Positions 31,910 to 40,787 of a stretch of DNA of 64,000 bases are shown here, one piece after another. Position 1 is the stretch's first letter; the number at the start of each line of letters is the position of its first letter. This stretch comes from a virus. The notes below the pieces were generated by a model. The model saw nothing but the letters and a program-made list of their open reading frames with translations. It ran no database searches and was not told where the DNA came from. The translations under genes were made by a program, and so were the position numbers. The stretch lies in the IMG/VR virus record IMGVR_UViG_3300042453_002958, positions 1 to 64,000 of that record; one strand, given 5' to 3'.

Positions 31910-33975
31910 TGGACCGCAAGAGCCGTCGCCGACGCGAACGCATGATCCTCGCCGGGGCCAATCGCCCGTTCGAGCTCTGCGGCTCGGCGGTCGTCAACAT
32001 CGAGGCCGGCGCCCCCGACGCCACGGCACCGGCCACGGTGCTGATCGAAGCGTACTCCGGCGGGCTGATGAACGTGGACGGAATCGGCCAGATGGTGGCC
32101 GACGTGCGCGGCATCGAGGCCGACGGCCGCGTGGTGCTGCTCTCCGGCCACGAAAACACGCTCTCGGCAACGCTCGGCAGCGCGACCGTCCAGGTCGTCG
32201 ACGGCCGGAGGCTGATGGCCACCGGGACGATCAGCCGCACCAACCCGATCGCCGCCACCGCCATCGAGCTGAGCCGCGATAGCGTGCCGCTCCAGGCGTC
32301 CATCGGGGCCGAGCCGATCGAGCCGCCAATCCGCATACGGGGCGGACAGTCGGTCGAGGTCAACGGCCGCACGATCACCGCCGGCCCGGGGGGCTTCCTG
32401 CTCTACCGGCGCACCCGGCTCCGACACATCGCGATTCTGCCCAACGGGGCGGACGCAAAGACCAGTGTTTCCATCGCGGCCGAGGCCGCACCAAACCAGG
32501 AGGGTTTCGACGTGGACTTCAATACTTGGGTCGAGTCGCTCGGCATGGTCGTCGCGGACCTCACCGCCGAGCAGGTCACGCTGCTCCAGAGCGTCTACGA
32601 CAAGCTGATGGCGGCCGAAAAGGCCGACGACGCCGGCGAAGTCGAGACCCCCGAAACGACCGCGACCGTGGCCGCGTCCGCCGTCGCCACCATCCGCGCG
32701 CAGATGGCCGCCGAAACCACCCGCGTCAACGCCATCCGCGCCGTCTGCGGCGATCGGCATGGCGACATCGCCGCCAAGGCCATCGCCGACGGCTGGGACT
32801 CGACCCGTGCCGAGCTCGAGGTGCTCCGCTCGTCGCGGCCGCGCCTCCCGGCCATCCACGCCAAGGAAAACGCCGTGAACACGAAGATCATCGAGGCGAG
32901 CCTGTGCATGGCCGCCGGCATCAACGTCGAGAAGTCCTACTCCGAAGAAACCCTCGACCGGGCCAGCAAGTTCCGCCGGCGCGGCCTCCGGTGGCACGCC
33001 GAGCAGATCGCGGCGGCCAGCGGCAAGGCGATCGACGCCGATCCGGGCACGCAGCAGTGGATCCAGGCGGCGTTCTCCACCAGCGAGCTCTCGGGAATCG
33101 TCGGCAACGTGGCCAACAAGGCTCTCCAGGACGCGTTCGCCATGGCTCCGTCCGTGGCCGAGCAGATCACGGCGACGCGCAGCCACACGAACTTCCAGCC
33201 CAACACCGTCTACTCGCTCGCCCTCAACGGCGAGCTCCAGCTCGTCAGCAAGGACGGCGAGCTCAAGCACCTGCGGATGGCCGAGGAAAGCCGGACCCGT
33301 CAGGTGCAGACCCGCGGCGCGGTGCTGAGCATCACGCGGCAGGATCTCATCAACGACGACCTGAACGCGTTCGCGGACAACGCCAAGGCCATGGGCCGGA
33401 AGGCCGTCCACTCCCGCGAGAAAACGCTGTTCGCCGCGCTCAACGCGACGGCCGCGGGTTCGTCGTTCTTCACCACGGCCCGGGGCAACTACTTCGAGGG
33501 TGCGGCGACCAACCTTCAGTCGTCCAGCCTCGCCACCGCGGTGCAGATGTTCCGCGATCAGGTCGGCCCGGACGGTCTGCCGGTGATGGTCGACCCCACC
33601 ATCCTGCTCGTGCCGACGGCCCTCGAGCAGACGGCCAAGGAGCTCATGAACAGCCAGTACGTCGTCGGGCCGACCACGGCCAAGACGCCGTCGGCGAACG
33701 TGTGGCAGGGTTCGTTCACCCCGCTCGTGTCGCCGTGGCTGTCCAACTCCACGCTGACCGGCAACTCGTCGACCGCGTGGTACCTGCTCGGGAACCCCGC
33801 CGACCTCGCGGCCCTGGAGATCGCCTACCTCAACGGCCTCCAGACGCCGACGGTCGAGTTCTTCGGCATGGACACCAACCCCGAAGTGCTCGGCGTGTCG
33901 TGGCGGGTGTTCTGGGACTTCGGCGTAGCGCTCGCCGAGTACCGCGCCGGCGTAAAGAGCAAGGGCGCGGCCTGA
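31906..33975 (+). CDS. Prohead protease-major capsid fusion protein
   Basis: A 689-residue protein. Residues about 1-190 form a prohead protease-like domain (VLIEAYSGGLMNVDG, LLSGHENTLSATLG). Then comes a helical scaffold-like region, about 200-320, rich in Ala, Glu and Thr. From about 320 a Mu gpT-like major capsid domain follows, with ILLVPTALEQTAKELMNSQY and a C-terminal NPEVLGVSWRVFWDFGVALA. Fusing protease, scaffold and coat in one chain fixes their ratio and implies self-cleavage during head maturation. Separate genes are the norm, so the fusion is notable. Confidence 0.88.
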   Translation: MMDRKSRRRRERMILAGANRPFELCGSAVVNIEAGAPDATAPATVLIEAYSGGLMNVDGIGQMVADVRGIEADGRVVLLSGHENTLSATLGSATVQVVDGRRLMATGTISRTNPIAATAIELSRDSVPLQASIGAEPIEPPIRIRGGQSVEVNGRTITAGPGGFLLYRRTRLRHIAILPNGADAKTSVSIAAEAAPNQEGFDVDFNTWVESLGMVVADLTAEQVTLLQSVYDKLMAAEKADDAGEVETPETTATVAASAVATIRAQMAAETTRVNAIRAVCGDRHGDIAAKAIADGWDSTRAELEVLRSSRPRLPAIHAKENAVNTKIIEASLCMAAGINVEKSYSEETLDRASKFRRRGLRWHAEQIAAASGKAIDADPGTQQWIQAAFSTSELSGIVGNVANKALQDAFAMAPSVAEQITATRSHTNFQPNTVYSLALNGELQLVSKDGELKHLRMAEESRTRQVQTRGAVLSITRQDLINDDLNAFADNAKAMGRKAVHSREKTLFAALNATAAGSSFFTTARGNYFEGAATNLQSSSLATAVQMFRDQVGPDGLPVMVDPTILLVPTALEQTAKELMNSQYVVGPTTAKTPSANVWQGSFTPLVSPWLSNSTLTGNSSTAWYLLGNPADLAALEIAYLNGLQTPTVEFFGMDTNPEVLGVSWRVFWDFGVALAEYRAGVKSKGAA

Positions 33976-34041
33976 GCCGCCCCGTCGCTCGCCTGATCGA
34001 GACCACAACCACAACCACCCCAAGAAAGAAGGACCGAAGAC

Positions 34042-34371
34042 ATGGCGACTGCGGACTACATCCACTCCGGCGACGTGATCGACTTCACGCCGGGCAGCGA
34101 CACGGCGGCCGGCGCCGTCGTCGTCCAGGGCACCCAGATCGGCGTGACCAAGGTGGCCGTGCCGGCCAACACCCAGGGCACGCTCCACGTCCAAGGCGTG
34201 TTCGACATCGCCTGCGCGACGGGGACCACGTTCTCGGCCGGTGCGCTCCTCTACTGGAACGCCGGGTCGCAGCTGGTGACGACGACGAACACGGACGTTC
34301 TGATCGGCCGGGCGGCGGTCGCGAAGACTGCCGGCCAGCTCAAGGCCCGGGTTCGTATCGGCTGCGCCTGA
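34042..34371 (+). CDS. Capsid decoration protein (DUF2190-like)
   Basis: A 109-residue beta-rich protein. ADYIHSGDVIDFTPGSDTAA, then VVQGTQIGVTKVAVPANTQG and a C-terminal RAAVAKTAGQLKARVRI, matches the DUF2190 decoration family that stabilises capsids after expansion. It has a strong ribosome binding site in a purine-rich stretch and follows the capsid gene. A strong hairpin lies just downstream, which may set high expression of head genes relative to later genes. Confidence 0.8.
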   Translation: MATADYIHSGDVIDFTPGSDTAAGAVVVQGTQIGVTKVAVPANTQGTLHVQGVFDIACATGTTFSAGALLYWNAGSQLVTTTNTDVLIGRAAVAKTAGQLKARVRIGCA

Positions 34372-34397
34372 TCGGCCGTCCGGCCTAACTGAAAACC

Positions 34398-34440
34398 GAC
34401 GGGGCGCCGCGCAAGCCCAAGCACGGCGCGGCGCCCCGTC
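34398..34440 (+). terminator. Perfect 15-base-pair hairpin after head genes
   Basis: Arms GACGGGGCGCCGCGC and GCGCGGCGCCCCGTC flank a 13-base loop. No T run follows, so it may be a weak terminator, an RNA-stabilising 3' end or a processing site between head and fibre genes. Confidence 0.6.
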
Positions 34441-34468
34441 TCTCGGTTCGCTCTACGCCGCGTGAGGG

Positions 34469-34843
34469 ATGGCCGTGTCCTCGACCAGTTGCACCGCCGA
34501 TTCGGTCGCGTTCGAGCGGCTCGCCGCCACGCTGCCGCTCGCGTTCAACGTGGGCGACGACTTCCCGTTTCGGCTGCTCATCAACCGGGATCTGACCGGC
34601 TACACGCTGGCCGCCACCATCGTCAACGCGTCCACCGGGGCCACGGCGGCCACGTTCGCCATCACGACGACGCTGACCACCGTGGCGGGCGTCACGAACA
34701 CGCGCGTCAACCTTTCGCTGACCGACACGCAGACCGCAACGCTCGTGCCCCCGACCCAGTACCGATGGAGTTTCCGGTGGACGACCCCCACCGGCGACAC
34801 CCGCACCATTCTCTCCGGCCGCGTCCGCGCGGTGAGGCGGTGA
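34469..34843 (+). CDS. Small structural protein, N-terminal BppU-like fold suspected
   Basis: A 124-residue beta-rich protein. [20 protein letters not shown], then [10 protein letters not shown], has the strand pattern of phage baseplate/fibre adaptor domains of the BppU N-terminal type. It sits directly before the collagen-like fibre and ends five bases from its start. It may attach the fibre to the virion. The family call is tentative. Confidence 0.55.
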   Translation: MAVSSTSCTADSVAFERLAATLPLAFNVGDDFPFRLLINRDLTGYTLAATIVNASTGATAATFAITTTLTTVAGVTNTRVNLSLTDTQTATLVPPTQYRWSFRWTTPTGDTRTILSGRVRAVRR

Positions 34844-34847
34844 TGCC

Positions 34848-36758
34848 ATGAGCGACACGATCACGGTCGACGGCGGCGAAACGATCATCGTGGCGCCGGA
34901 CGCGTGCGCGACCGCTGACTGCGAAGTGCTCGTCAGCATCGTCACGGGCCAGGACGGTGCCGTCGGGCCAGCCGGACCGCAGGGGCCGGCGGGTGCAGCT
35001 GGACAAACCGGACCCGCCGGGGCCGCCGGGCCGCAGGGACCGGCAGGGCCAGCCGGGGCAACGGGGGCAACGGGGCCAGCAGGGGCGACCGGGGCCGCAG
35101 GGCCGACCGGACCGCAGGGGCCGGCGGGGGCGGCCGGTGCCGCCGGCCCGCAAGGGCCAGCCGGGCCAGCCGGCACGACGACCTGGGCCGGGATCACGGA
35201 CAAGCCGGCCACGTTCGCGCCGTCCGATCATGCCCACGGCGCCATCACGCCCGACGGAAGGATCGGCGACAACACGACATCAGGGCGATTCGTCGTCACG
35301 ACCGACCTGGGAGACCTGGCCACGGCCGGCGCCTCGACGGGCAGGTCGCTGCTCGGCCTCGGCGGCGCGGCGACGCTGAACGTCGGCACCGCGGCCGGCA
35401 CGGTGGCGGCGGGCAACGACGCGCGGCTCTCCGACGCGCGGACGCCGACGGCCCACACCCACGCCAACCTCGGCACGGAGGATGCAAAGCAAGACTTCTA
35501 CATCAACCTCGCCAACGGCCTGCCAAACATCGAAAACGGCGTGCCGACTGAGGTAAACCATCGCGCCGTGGCGTGGATTCAGAATAGAAGCCACTTCGGC
35601 GCGGGTCGGTTCAATCATTACGGCGAGTTCCCGGCACACGCCGGGCAATATAGCGCGACTTTCGGATGGGCCTGTCACGTCATCGACAACACAACTTCAT
35701 CGGACGGCAATCAAGCGAAGGGCAGTTTCGCCGCCGGTTACGGCAACACTGTCGGCGCGTCGATGTCGTCGGCGCTCGGCCAATACAACCTCGTCCGAAA
35801 CGTAGGGCACGCGATTGGCGCATACAACCAGGTCGGCGGATCGGGCGACCAGATTGTGGCGCACAACTGGACAAGCCCGACCGCAAGCCACTCTGTCGAG
35901 ATCAGCGGAAACAGGTCATCGACGTATCCCGTAGGCACTGTGGTTGCGGTCCTTTTGGCGAGCGCCTCGAATGTGGACTCTTGGCAGCCAAACAAGGTTT
36001 CGGCGGTCTCCTACAACGCCGGAACGAACAGGACCGTGATTACGCTTGTCGCGCCGGCCGAGTTTCAAGCGGCCACGACTGATTTTTTGGAGCAGGCGAG
36101 CGGGATCGGACAATCCAACGTCCTTACTCGCTCTCTGATCTGCACGCTAAACGGCGGCGGCGAGGGGATCGCGATCGGATGGCGAAACATCATCCCGACA
36201 TCCCGCGGGTTCGCAATCGGTACCGATCACAACCTGGTGGGCCAACACGGATTCGCGCTCGGTCGCCAGGTCGTGACGAAGAACGCCTACCAGGGCGGCT
36301 TTGGAACCGGCTACCTGATGAACGGCTCGACGCGGCATATCGCGCAGATGAATATGTGGTGCCTGAAGCGGCGCACCACCGACGCCACGCCGGCGGTGAT
36401 GACGATCGACGGACTGTCCACGGTGGCCTCGACCAACTCCATCATTTTAGAGGAGCGGTCGGTATATCGGATGCGATTTGAAATCGCCGGACGTGGGACT
36501 GGGGACATAGCCTACGGCGAAACAATCACGGCAACCGTCAAGCGAGACGGGTCTTCAAACCTGACGATTGTCGGGCAGGCGAGCTCTAACAAGCACACCG
36601 ACAGCGGCCTTTCGACTGCATCTGCCACCCTAAAAGCAAACGGGACGCTCGACTCCGTAGAGCTGGAAGTGACCGGCGTCGCTGGGACCACGATCATCTG
36701 GCACGCATACGTCGAGGCGTCGCAAATCTCAAACGACTACACGGCAAACTCTTTGTAA
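34848..36758 (+). CDS. Collagen-like tail fibre with YadA-type C-terminal repeats
   Basis: A 636-residue protein. Residues about 38-110 are Gly-x-y collagen repeats ([13 protein letters not shown] type), which form a trimeric shaft. Then comes a typical fibre hinge ([20 protein letters not shown]). The C-terminal half contains left-handed beta-roll signatures like YadA heads ([35 protein letters not shown]). Codon bias drops sharply after about 35470, so the C-terminal host-contact part looks acquired separately from the shaft. The last 126 bases around the stop recur at base 1. Confidence 0.82.
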   Translation: MSDTITVDGGETIIVAPDACATADCEVLVSIVTGQDGAVGPAGPQGPAGAAGQTGPAGAAGPQGPAGPAGATGATGPAGATGAAGPTGPQGPAGAAGAAGPQGPAGPAGTTTWAGITDKPATFAPSDHAHGAITPDGRIGDNTTSGRFVVTTDLGDLATAGASTGRSLLGLGGAATLNVGTAAGTVAAGNDARLSDARTPTAHTHANLGTEDAKQDFYINLANGLPNIENGVPTEVNHRAVAWIQNRSHFGAGRFNHYGEFPAHAGQYSATFGWACHVIDNTTSSDGNQAKGSFAAGYGNTVGASMSSALGQYNLVRNVGHAIGAYNQVGGSGDQIVAHNWTSPTASHSVEISGNRSSTYPVGTVVAVLLASASNVDSWQPNKVSAVSYNAGTNRTVITLVAPAEFQAATTDFLEQASGIGQSNVLTRSLICTLNGGGEGIAIGWRNIIPTSRGFAIGTDHNLVGQHGFALGRQVVTKNAYQGGFGTGYLMNGSTRHIAQMNMWCLKRRTTDATPAVMTIDGLSTVASTNSIILEERSVYRMRFEIAGRGTGDIAYGETITATVKRDGSSNLTIVGQASSNKHTDSGLSTASATLKANGTLDSVELEVTGVAGTTIIWHAYVEASQISNDYTANSL

Positions 36759-36792
36759 TGCCTGCCAAAAACAGGGAGGCGGCGACGCTCTG
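36667..36792 (+). repeat. 126-base exact direct repeat, right copy
   Basis: Identical to bases 1-126. It covers the end of the fibre gene and its stop. The left copy continues into a neck gene, this one into the glycan cassette. Confidence 0.97.
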
Positions 36793-36860
36793 GCCGCTCA
36801 AATCCCGGGGTTTACACCCCGGCGCGGATCGCTACGCTGCCGGTGAACGGGTGAACACCT

Positions 36861-37901
36861 ATGATCGAACACCTGCACCGACTCGCGGCCCACGCCTACT
36901 ACTGCGGCGAGCACGACGTGGGACGCCGCGCGTGCGAGCGGCTCATGCGCATGGACCTATCCCCGGAGAAGGACGAAGCCGTCCGCTCCAACCGGACGTG
37001 GTACACCAGGCCGCTCGGCGACCTGGTGGACGTGTGGCTCACTCCGCTTGAGCCCGCCGTCCGGGTCGGCTGGTCTCGGTTCAACCCGTCGGTCGTGATC
37101 CACGACGGCGTACCGCTCTACAACGTCCGCACCAGCAACTACCGGATCGACGACAACGGCCAGTACGTCATGCCGCCGGAAGATGCCGGCGTGATCCGCA
37201 CCGACAACCTGCTCTACGAGCGGCCCGGTCTCGCGACCATGCTGCAGTGCGACTACCCGCGGTCGCAGTTTCCGGTCGATGGGCTGGAGGACGTGCGGCT
37301 CAACTCGATCGACGGCCGGCTCTACGCATCGGCCACGCTCCGCAATCTCGACGGACAGGACGGCACCTGCCGGATGGCCTACGGCGAAGTCGTGGACGGC
37401 CGGATCGCGAGTCTCGTGTGCCACGACACGGTGGACGGCAAGCACGAGAAGAACTGGATGCCGATCGTGGGCCAGAAGCGGTGGCTCTACTCGTGCTCGG
37501 CCAACGGCCACGTCTGTCTGGTGGAGGATGCCGGCGACGACTGGACGGTCACGGCCTACGCCGAGTCGCCGCCGGTGGCCCGGGCGTTTCGCGGCGGCTC
37601 GCAGCTCGTGCCGATCGGCGGCGGCGAGTGGCTGGCGGTGATCCACGAGGTCGCGATGGTCAAGGGCCGCCGGGTCTACGAGCACCGCTTCGTGCTGTTC
37701 TCCGAAGCCGACTGGTCCATCGCGGCCGTGTCGCCGCCGTTCGCGTTTCGCGAACCGCGAAAGATCGAGTTCTGCGCCGGGCTGGCCCTCCGCGGCGGCA
37801 AGCTGATCGCCACGTTCGGCGTGCGTGACGCGGAGGCATGGATGGCCGAGATGGCGGTCGAGCAGGTGCGATCCATCCTGGAGAGTCCGACATGGGAGTG
37901 A
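36861..37901 (+). CDS. GH130-like beta-propeller protein (glycan phosphorylase/glycosidase fold)
   Basis: A 346-residue protein. The order GLEDVRLNSIDGRLYASATL, KNWMPI, FRGGSQLVP and IEFCAGLALRGGKLIATFGV fits a five-bladed propeller of the GH130/GH43-like type, where the central Arg-Gly-Gly block lines the active site. The first 35 residues look like a TPR-type helix pair. Known GH130 enzymes act on mannosides with phosphate; the substrate here is unknown. It is the first gene of a three-gene glycan/methyl cassette next to the fibre and overlaps the next gene by 10 bases. Confidence 0.6.
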   Translation: MIEHLHRLAAHAYYCGEHDVGRRACERLMRMDLSPEKDEAVRSNRTWYTRPLGDLVDVWLTPLEPAVRVGWSRFNPSVVIHDGVPLYNVRTSNYRIDDNGQYVMPPEDAGVIRTDNLLYERPGLATMLQCDYPRSQFPVDGLEDVRLNSIDGRLYASATLRNLDGQDGTCRMAYGEVVDGRIASLVCHDTVDGKHEKNWMPIVGQKRWLYSCSANGHVCLVEDAGDDWTVTAYAESPPVARAFRGGSQLVPIGGGEWLAVIHEVAMVKGRRVYEHRFVLFSEADWSIAAVSPPFAFREPRKIEFCAGLALRGGKLIATFGVRDAEAWMAEMAVEQVRSILESPTWE

Positions 37902-38452
37902 GCGTGGACGTGCCGGCCGTGGACACCATCCGGGCACTGCTGGAAGCCAACTGGCGGGACGACGATTGGTTCGGCTGCGACAGCCGGGTGATCTTCCACT
38001 ACGCCATGAAAGCGCAGGTCTGCCGGCGGTTCGCGCCCCGGCGGGTGATCGAGATCGGCACCCGCTGCGGCTACTCGCTGCTCACGTTCGCGACCGTGGC
38101 CCCGCGGGCGTCGTTTCTCTGCATCGACGGGGCGATGGACGCCGACAGCTACGACTGTCTCGCCCACTGGCGGCGGCTGGTGGACCGGCACGAGATCGAC
38201 GCCGACCTGGTCGTGGTGGACTCGCACGCGATCAAGTCGCTCCCGCCGGCCGACTTCGCCCATATCGACGGCGACCACTCCTACGAGGGTGCCCTGGCGG
38301 ATCTGCGGCTCGTGGCTCACTGCCGGGCGATCCTGGCGGACGACTGCGACAACCGCGACGTGCGGCGGGCGGTCGAGACGTTCGCCCGCGAGCAGGCCCG
38401 GACGGTGGAGTATTTCGATGACGGGCTGCGGCAGGGGGCCATCCTGACATGA
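37892..38452 (+). CDS. Class I SAM-dependent methyltransferase (Methyltransf_24 type)
   Basis: A 186-residue protein started at 37892. Motif I is VIEIGTRCGYS (54-60 core EIGTRCG), and a characteristic AHIDGDHSYEGALADLRL occurs at about 129-146. This subtype often modifies sugars or cell-surface glycans. It is flanked by a GH130-like protein and a glycosyltransferase, so methylation of a glycan is a reasonable inference. All three genes overlap, consistent with one functional unit. Confidence 0.8.
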   Translation: MGVSVDVPAVDTIRALLEANWRDDDWFGCDSRVIFHYAMKAQVCRRFAPRRVIEIGTRCGYSLLTFATVAPRASFLCIDGAMDADSYDCLAHWRRLVDRHEIDADLVVVDSHAIKSLPPADFAHIDGDHSYEGALADLRLVAHCRAILADDCDNRDVRRAVETFAREQARTVEYFDDGLRQGAILT

Positions 38453-39504
38453 AGGTCGCCATCTACGCCCTCGCGAAGAACGAGTCCGCCAACGTGGCCC
38501 GCTGGGAGGAGTCGTGCCGGGACGCGGACGTTCGCGTGGTCACTGACACCGGCTCCACCGACGACACCGTGCAGCTGCTGGAGGCCGCGGGGGTCACGGT
38601 GGCCCGCGGTGCCCCGATCCCGTGGCGGTGGGACGACGCCCACAACCTCTCGCTCATGCACGTCCCCGCGGACGTGGACGTGGCGATCCGGCTCGACCTG
38701 GACGAAGCCCTCGACCCCGGGTGGCGGGCGGCCCTGGAGGCCGCGTGGAAGCCGGAGACCACGAAGCTCCGCTACTGGTACTGGTGGTCAGACGCGCTCC
38801 GGTTTCGCTGCGACCGGATCCACTCCCGCACCGGCTACCGCTGGACGGGGGCGACCCACGAGGGGCTCGTGCGGTGGGACGGGGCCGAGGTGCAGACCTT
38901 CAACGACGACGTGGTGATCCGCCACCACCGGCAGCCCGGCAAGATGCACAAGAGCGACCTGTCGCTGCTCCGCCAGGCGGTCCGCGAGAATCCGGCCGAC
39001 GCGCGGATGCAGTGGTATTTCGCTCGGGAGCTCGACTACGCCGGAGAGGCCGAGGCCCGCGATTCGTTCGAGCGATACCTGCGGATGCCGGGCGGATCGC
39101 CGCACGAGCGGGCGTATGCCAGGCGAGTGCTTGCGAGACTGGAGCCATCCAATGCAAGCCGCCACCTGTTTCATGCCCTGACCGAATCTCCGGACGAGCC
39201 CGAGGTGACCGTCGCCGTGGCCGAGAAAGCGTGGGAGATGGGCGACTACGTCGGAACGCTCTACTGGGCACGTCAGGCCGTTTCGTGCCCGGAGGAGTCG
39301 ATGTCGCACGCCAGCGACCCGCGAGCGTATTCGGACGTCGCCCCGGACCTCGCCGCATCGGCGGCGATGAAACTCGGTCGCTACGCAGAAGCCCTCCGCC
39401 ACGCCCGCGAAGCCCTTCGCCGAAGCCCTAGCGACGAGCGGCTGGCCAAGAACGTCCGGCTACTTGAGACAATGGAATCGGAGGACGGCCCAAAGGCCGA
39501 ATAG
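38449..39504 (+). CDS. Family 2 glycosyltransferase with TPR-like C-terminus
   Basis: A 351-residue protein. The GT2 core opens with MKVAIYALAKNESANVARWE, and LDLDEAL at 82-88 supplies the DxD-type metal and sugar-nucleotide site. Residues about 160-340 are helical repeats with TPR character. The family transfers a sugar to a glycan or protein. It is coupled to the methyltransferase by ATGA and leads into the tail genes. A role in decorating virion fibres or remodelling host glycans is inferred. Confidence 0.8.
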   Translation: MKVAIYALAKNESANVARWEESCRDADVRVVTDTGSTDDTVQLLEAAGVTVARGAPIPWRWDDAHNLSLMHVPADVDVAIRLDLDEALDPGWRAALEAAWKPETTKLRYWYWWSDALRFRCDRIHSRTGYRWTGATHEGLVRWDGAEVQTFNDDVVIRHHRQPGKMHKSDLSLLRQAVRENPADARMQWYFARELDYAGEAEARDSFERYLRMPGGSPHERAYARRVLARLEPSNASRHLFHALTESPDEPEVTVAVAEKAWEMGDYVGTLYWARQAVSCPEESMSHASDPRAYSDVAPDLAASAAMKLGRYAEALRHAREALRRSPSDERLAKNVRLLETMESEDGPKAE

Positions 39505-39507
39505 CCA

Positions 39508-39957
39508 ATGTCGATCGCCGTGCAGATTGCCGACTCGCTCGCCGCAGCCCTGTCGGCGTATCCGCTCTCCATGCCAGTGGCTGCTTCCCGCAAATACGTC
39601 CCTGACTACGACGGCACCGAGCTGCAGTCGCTGCGAGTGGCCGTGGTGCCGGGACCGATTGAGACCGAGCGCGTGGCGCGCGGACAAGACCTGTTCACGC
39701 ACTCTGTAATGGTCATGATTGGCAAGGCCACAGACGGCAGTAACGAGCAGATAGATCCGCTCATGCAGCTCTGCGAGGAGATCATGGACGCGATCCGCAG
39801 CGGCACCTTGGGCACTGCGGGGATGCCGGACAATGCGAAATACTTCGGCTCGACGTTCGACGCGACGTTTGACCGCGACAACCTCAACGACCGCCGCATG
39901 TTTCTCGCCCAGATCGGGGTTACGTACCGGGTGCCACGCGAACACGTATTGGTGTAG
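39508..39957 (+). CDS. Tail completion / neck protein, homologue of A 519
   Basis: A 149-residue protein clearly homologous to A's 519 protein (SMPVAASRKYVP, QIDPLMQLCEEI). In B it is immediately followed by the gp10-like gene, whereas in A a 3.3-kb protease and membrane block separates them. That difference shows the block is a movable cassette. Confidence 0.65.
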   Translation: MSIAVQIADSLAAALSAYPLSMPVAASRKYVPDYDGTELQSLRVAVVPGPIETERVARGQDLFTHSVMVMIGKATDGSNEQIDPLMQLCEEIMDAIRSGTLGTAGMPDNAKYFGSTFDATFDRDNLNDRRMFLAQIGVTYRVPREHVLV

Positions 39958-39959
39958 CC

Positions 39960-40730
39960 ATGCAGTTCATGCCAATCGGCGGCAATCCATTCGGGGCCGC
40001 CCTCAGCGGCGGCTTTCGGATCCCGAGTATTTCGCTGCGGGTCAGCACGAGCTTTTTCTTTGACCGGGACGCCGTGAAGTCTTCCCTGAGCGCTATGGAG
40101 CTAAAGGCGCTCTCCAAGGGCTCGATGCGGATCAAGGACTACGCCAAGCGGTCCATTCGCAAGATGGGGGCAGGCCGCCCCCGGCTCAAGATCATGAAAG
40201 ACAACCCCGGGGTGGCGCTGGCCGCGCTCGCCTCCAGGCCGACGACGAGCCAGCGGACGCGACGCACGCTGCAAACCAGGATCATGGAGATTCAGACCAG
40301 GCCGCCGTCTCGCCCGGGCACGCCACCGCACACGCACGTCCCCTACTCGCACATGCTTGGGTTTCGCCGAAACCTGTGGAACTACTTTGATCCGCAGACA
40401 CGGTCGGCGGTGGTCGGTCCCAGCAAGAAGGGCAAGATGCTGCCATACCTGCATGAGTTCGGCGGGACTCAGACTCTGTCGGTTTGGGTATTTCGCAACC
40501 GCTACCCAGGTGGCCAGGTCATCACGAGAACCGGTGCCACAGGAGACCGGCCGAGAAACTCCGCGATGTGGCAGGTGACCTCGCAGCGGCGGACGGTCAC
40601 GTATCCTGAGCGGCCATTTATGCACCCAGCGATGATGCGTGCTGTCGCAAACGGGGATCTCGCGAAGGCGTTCGGCGGCCAGTTCAGCGTGGCGCAGGCC
40701 GGCCGCGGGACGTTCATCCGTGGGTCGTAG
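39960..40730 (+). CDS. HK97 gp10-like virion protein
   Basis: A 256-residue protein. A basic N-terminal helical region (SMRIKDYAKRSIRKMGAGRP) is followed by RPGTPPHTHVPYS near residues 118-130 and YPERPFMHPAMM near the C-terminus, the same order as in A 4245. The extra N-terminal length sets it apart. Role: tail tube to neck joining. A short promoter-like AT-rich stretch with two GTAYACTGAC repeats (40735 and 40751) follows it. Confidence 0.65.
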   Translation: MQFMPIGGNPFGAALSGGFRIPSISLRVSTSFFFDRDAVKSSLSAMELKALSKGSMRIKDYAKRSIRKMGAGRPRLKIMKDNPGVALAALASRPTTSQRTRRTLQTRIMEIQTRPPSRPGTPPHTHVPYSHMLGFRRNLWNYFDPQTRSAVVGPSKKGKMLPYLHEFGGTQTLSVWVFRNRYPGGQVITRTGATGDRPRNSAMWQVTSQRRTVTYPERPFMHPAMMRAVANGDLAKAFGGQFSVAQAGRGTFIRGS

Positions 40731-40787
40731 GCATGTATACTGACGTATAGGTACACTGACCTAGCCGCACAAGGAGCCTCCGCAGCC

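Larger units (their letters stand above)
1..36666. mobile_element. Phage A, complete temperate phage genome (circularly permuted as read)
   Basis: Every functional module of a temperate tailed phage occurs once here: neck and tail genes, integrase, repressor candidate, recombination, replication, terminase, portal, capsid and fibre. The first 126 bases equal the 126 bases that follow this interval, so the unit closes on itself. The fibre gene ending at 36758 would be followed, after closure, by the neck gene now at 130 with a natural 37-base gap. I infer a prophage or replicating circular genome. No attachment site duplication or host flank is visible, so the true ends in a chromosome are unknown. 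Confidence 0.7.

Noticed and set aside
31426-34194. Very long open frame on the minus strand across portal and capsid genes
   Set aside because: It is a GC-bias shadow of the real genes on the plus strand, rich in Arg, Gly and Ala, with no ribosome binding site or domain.
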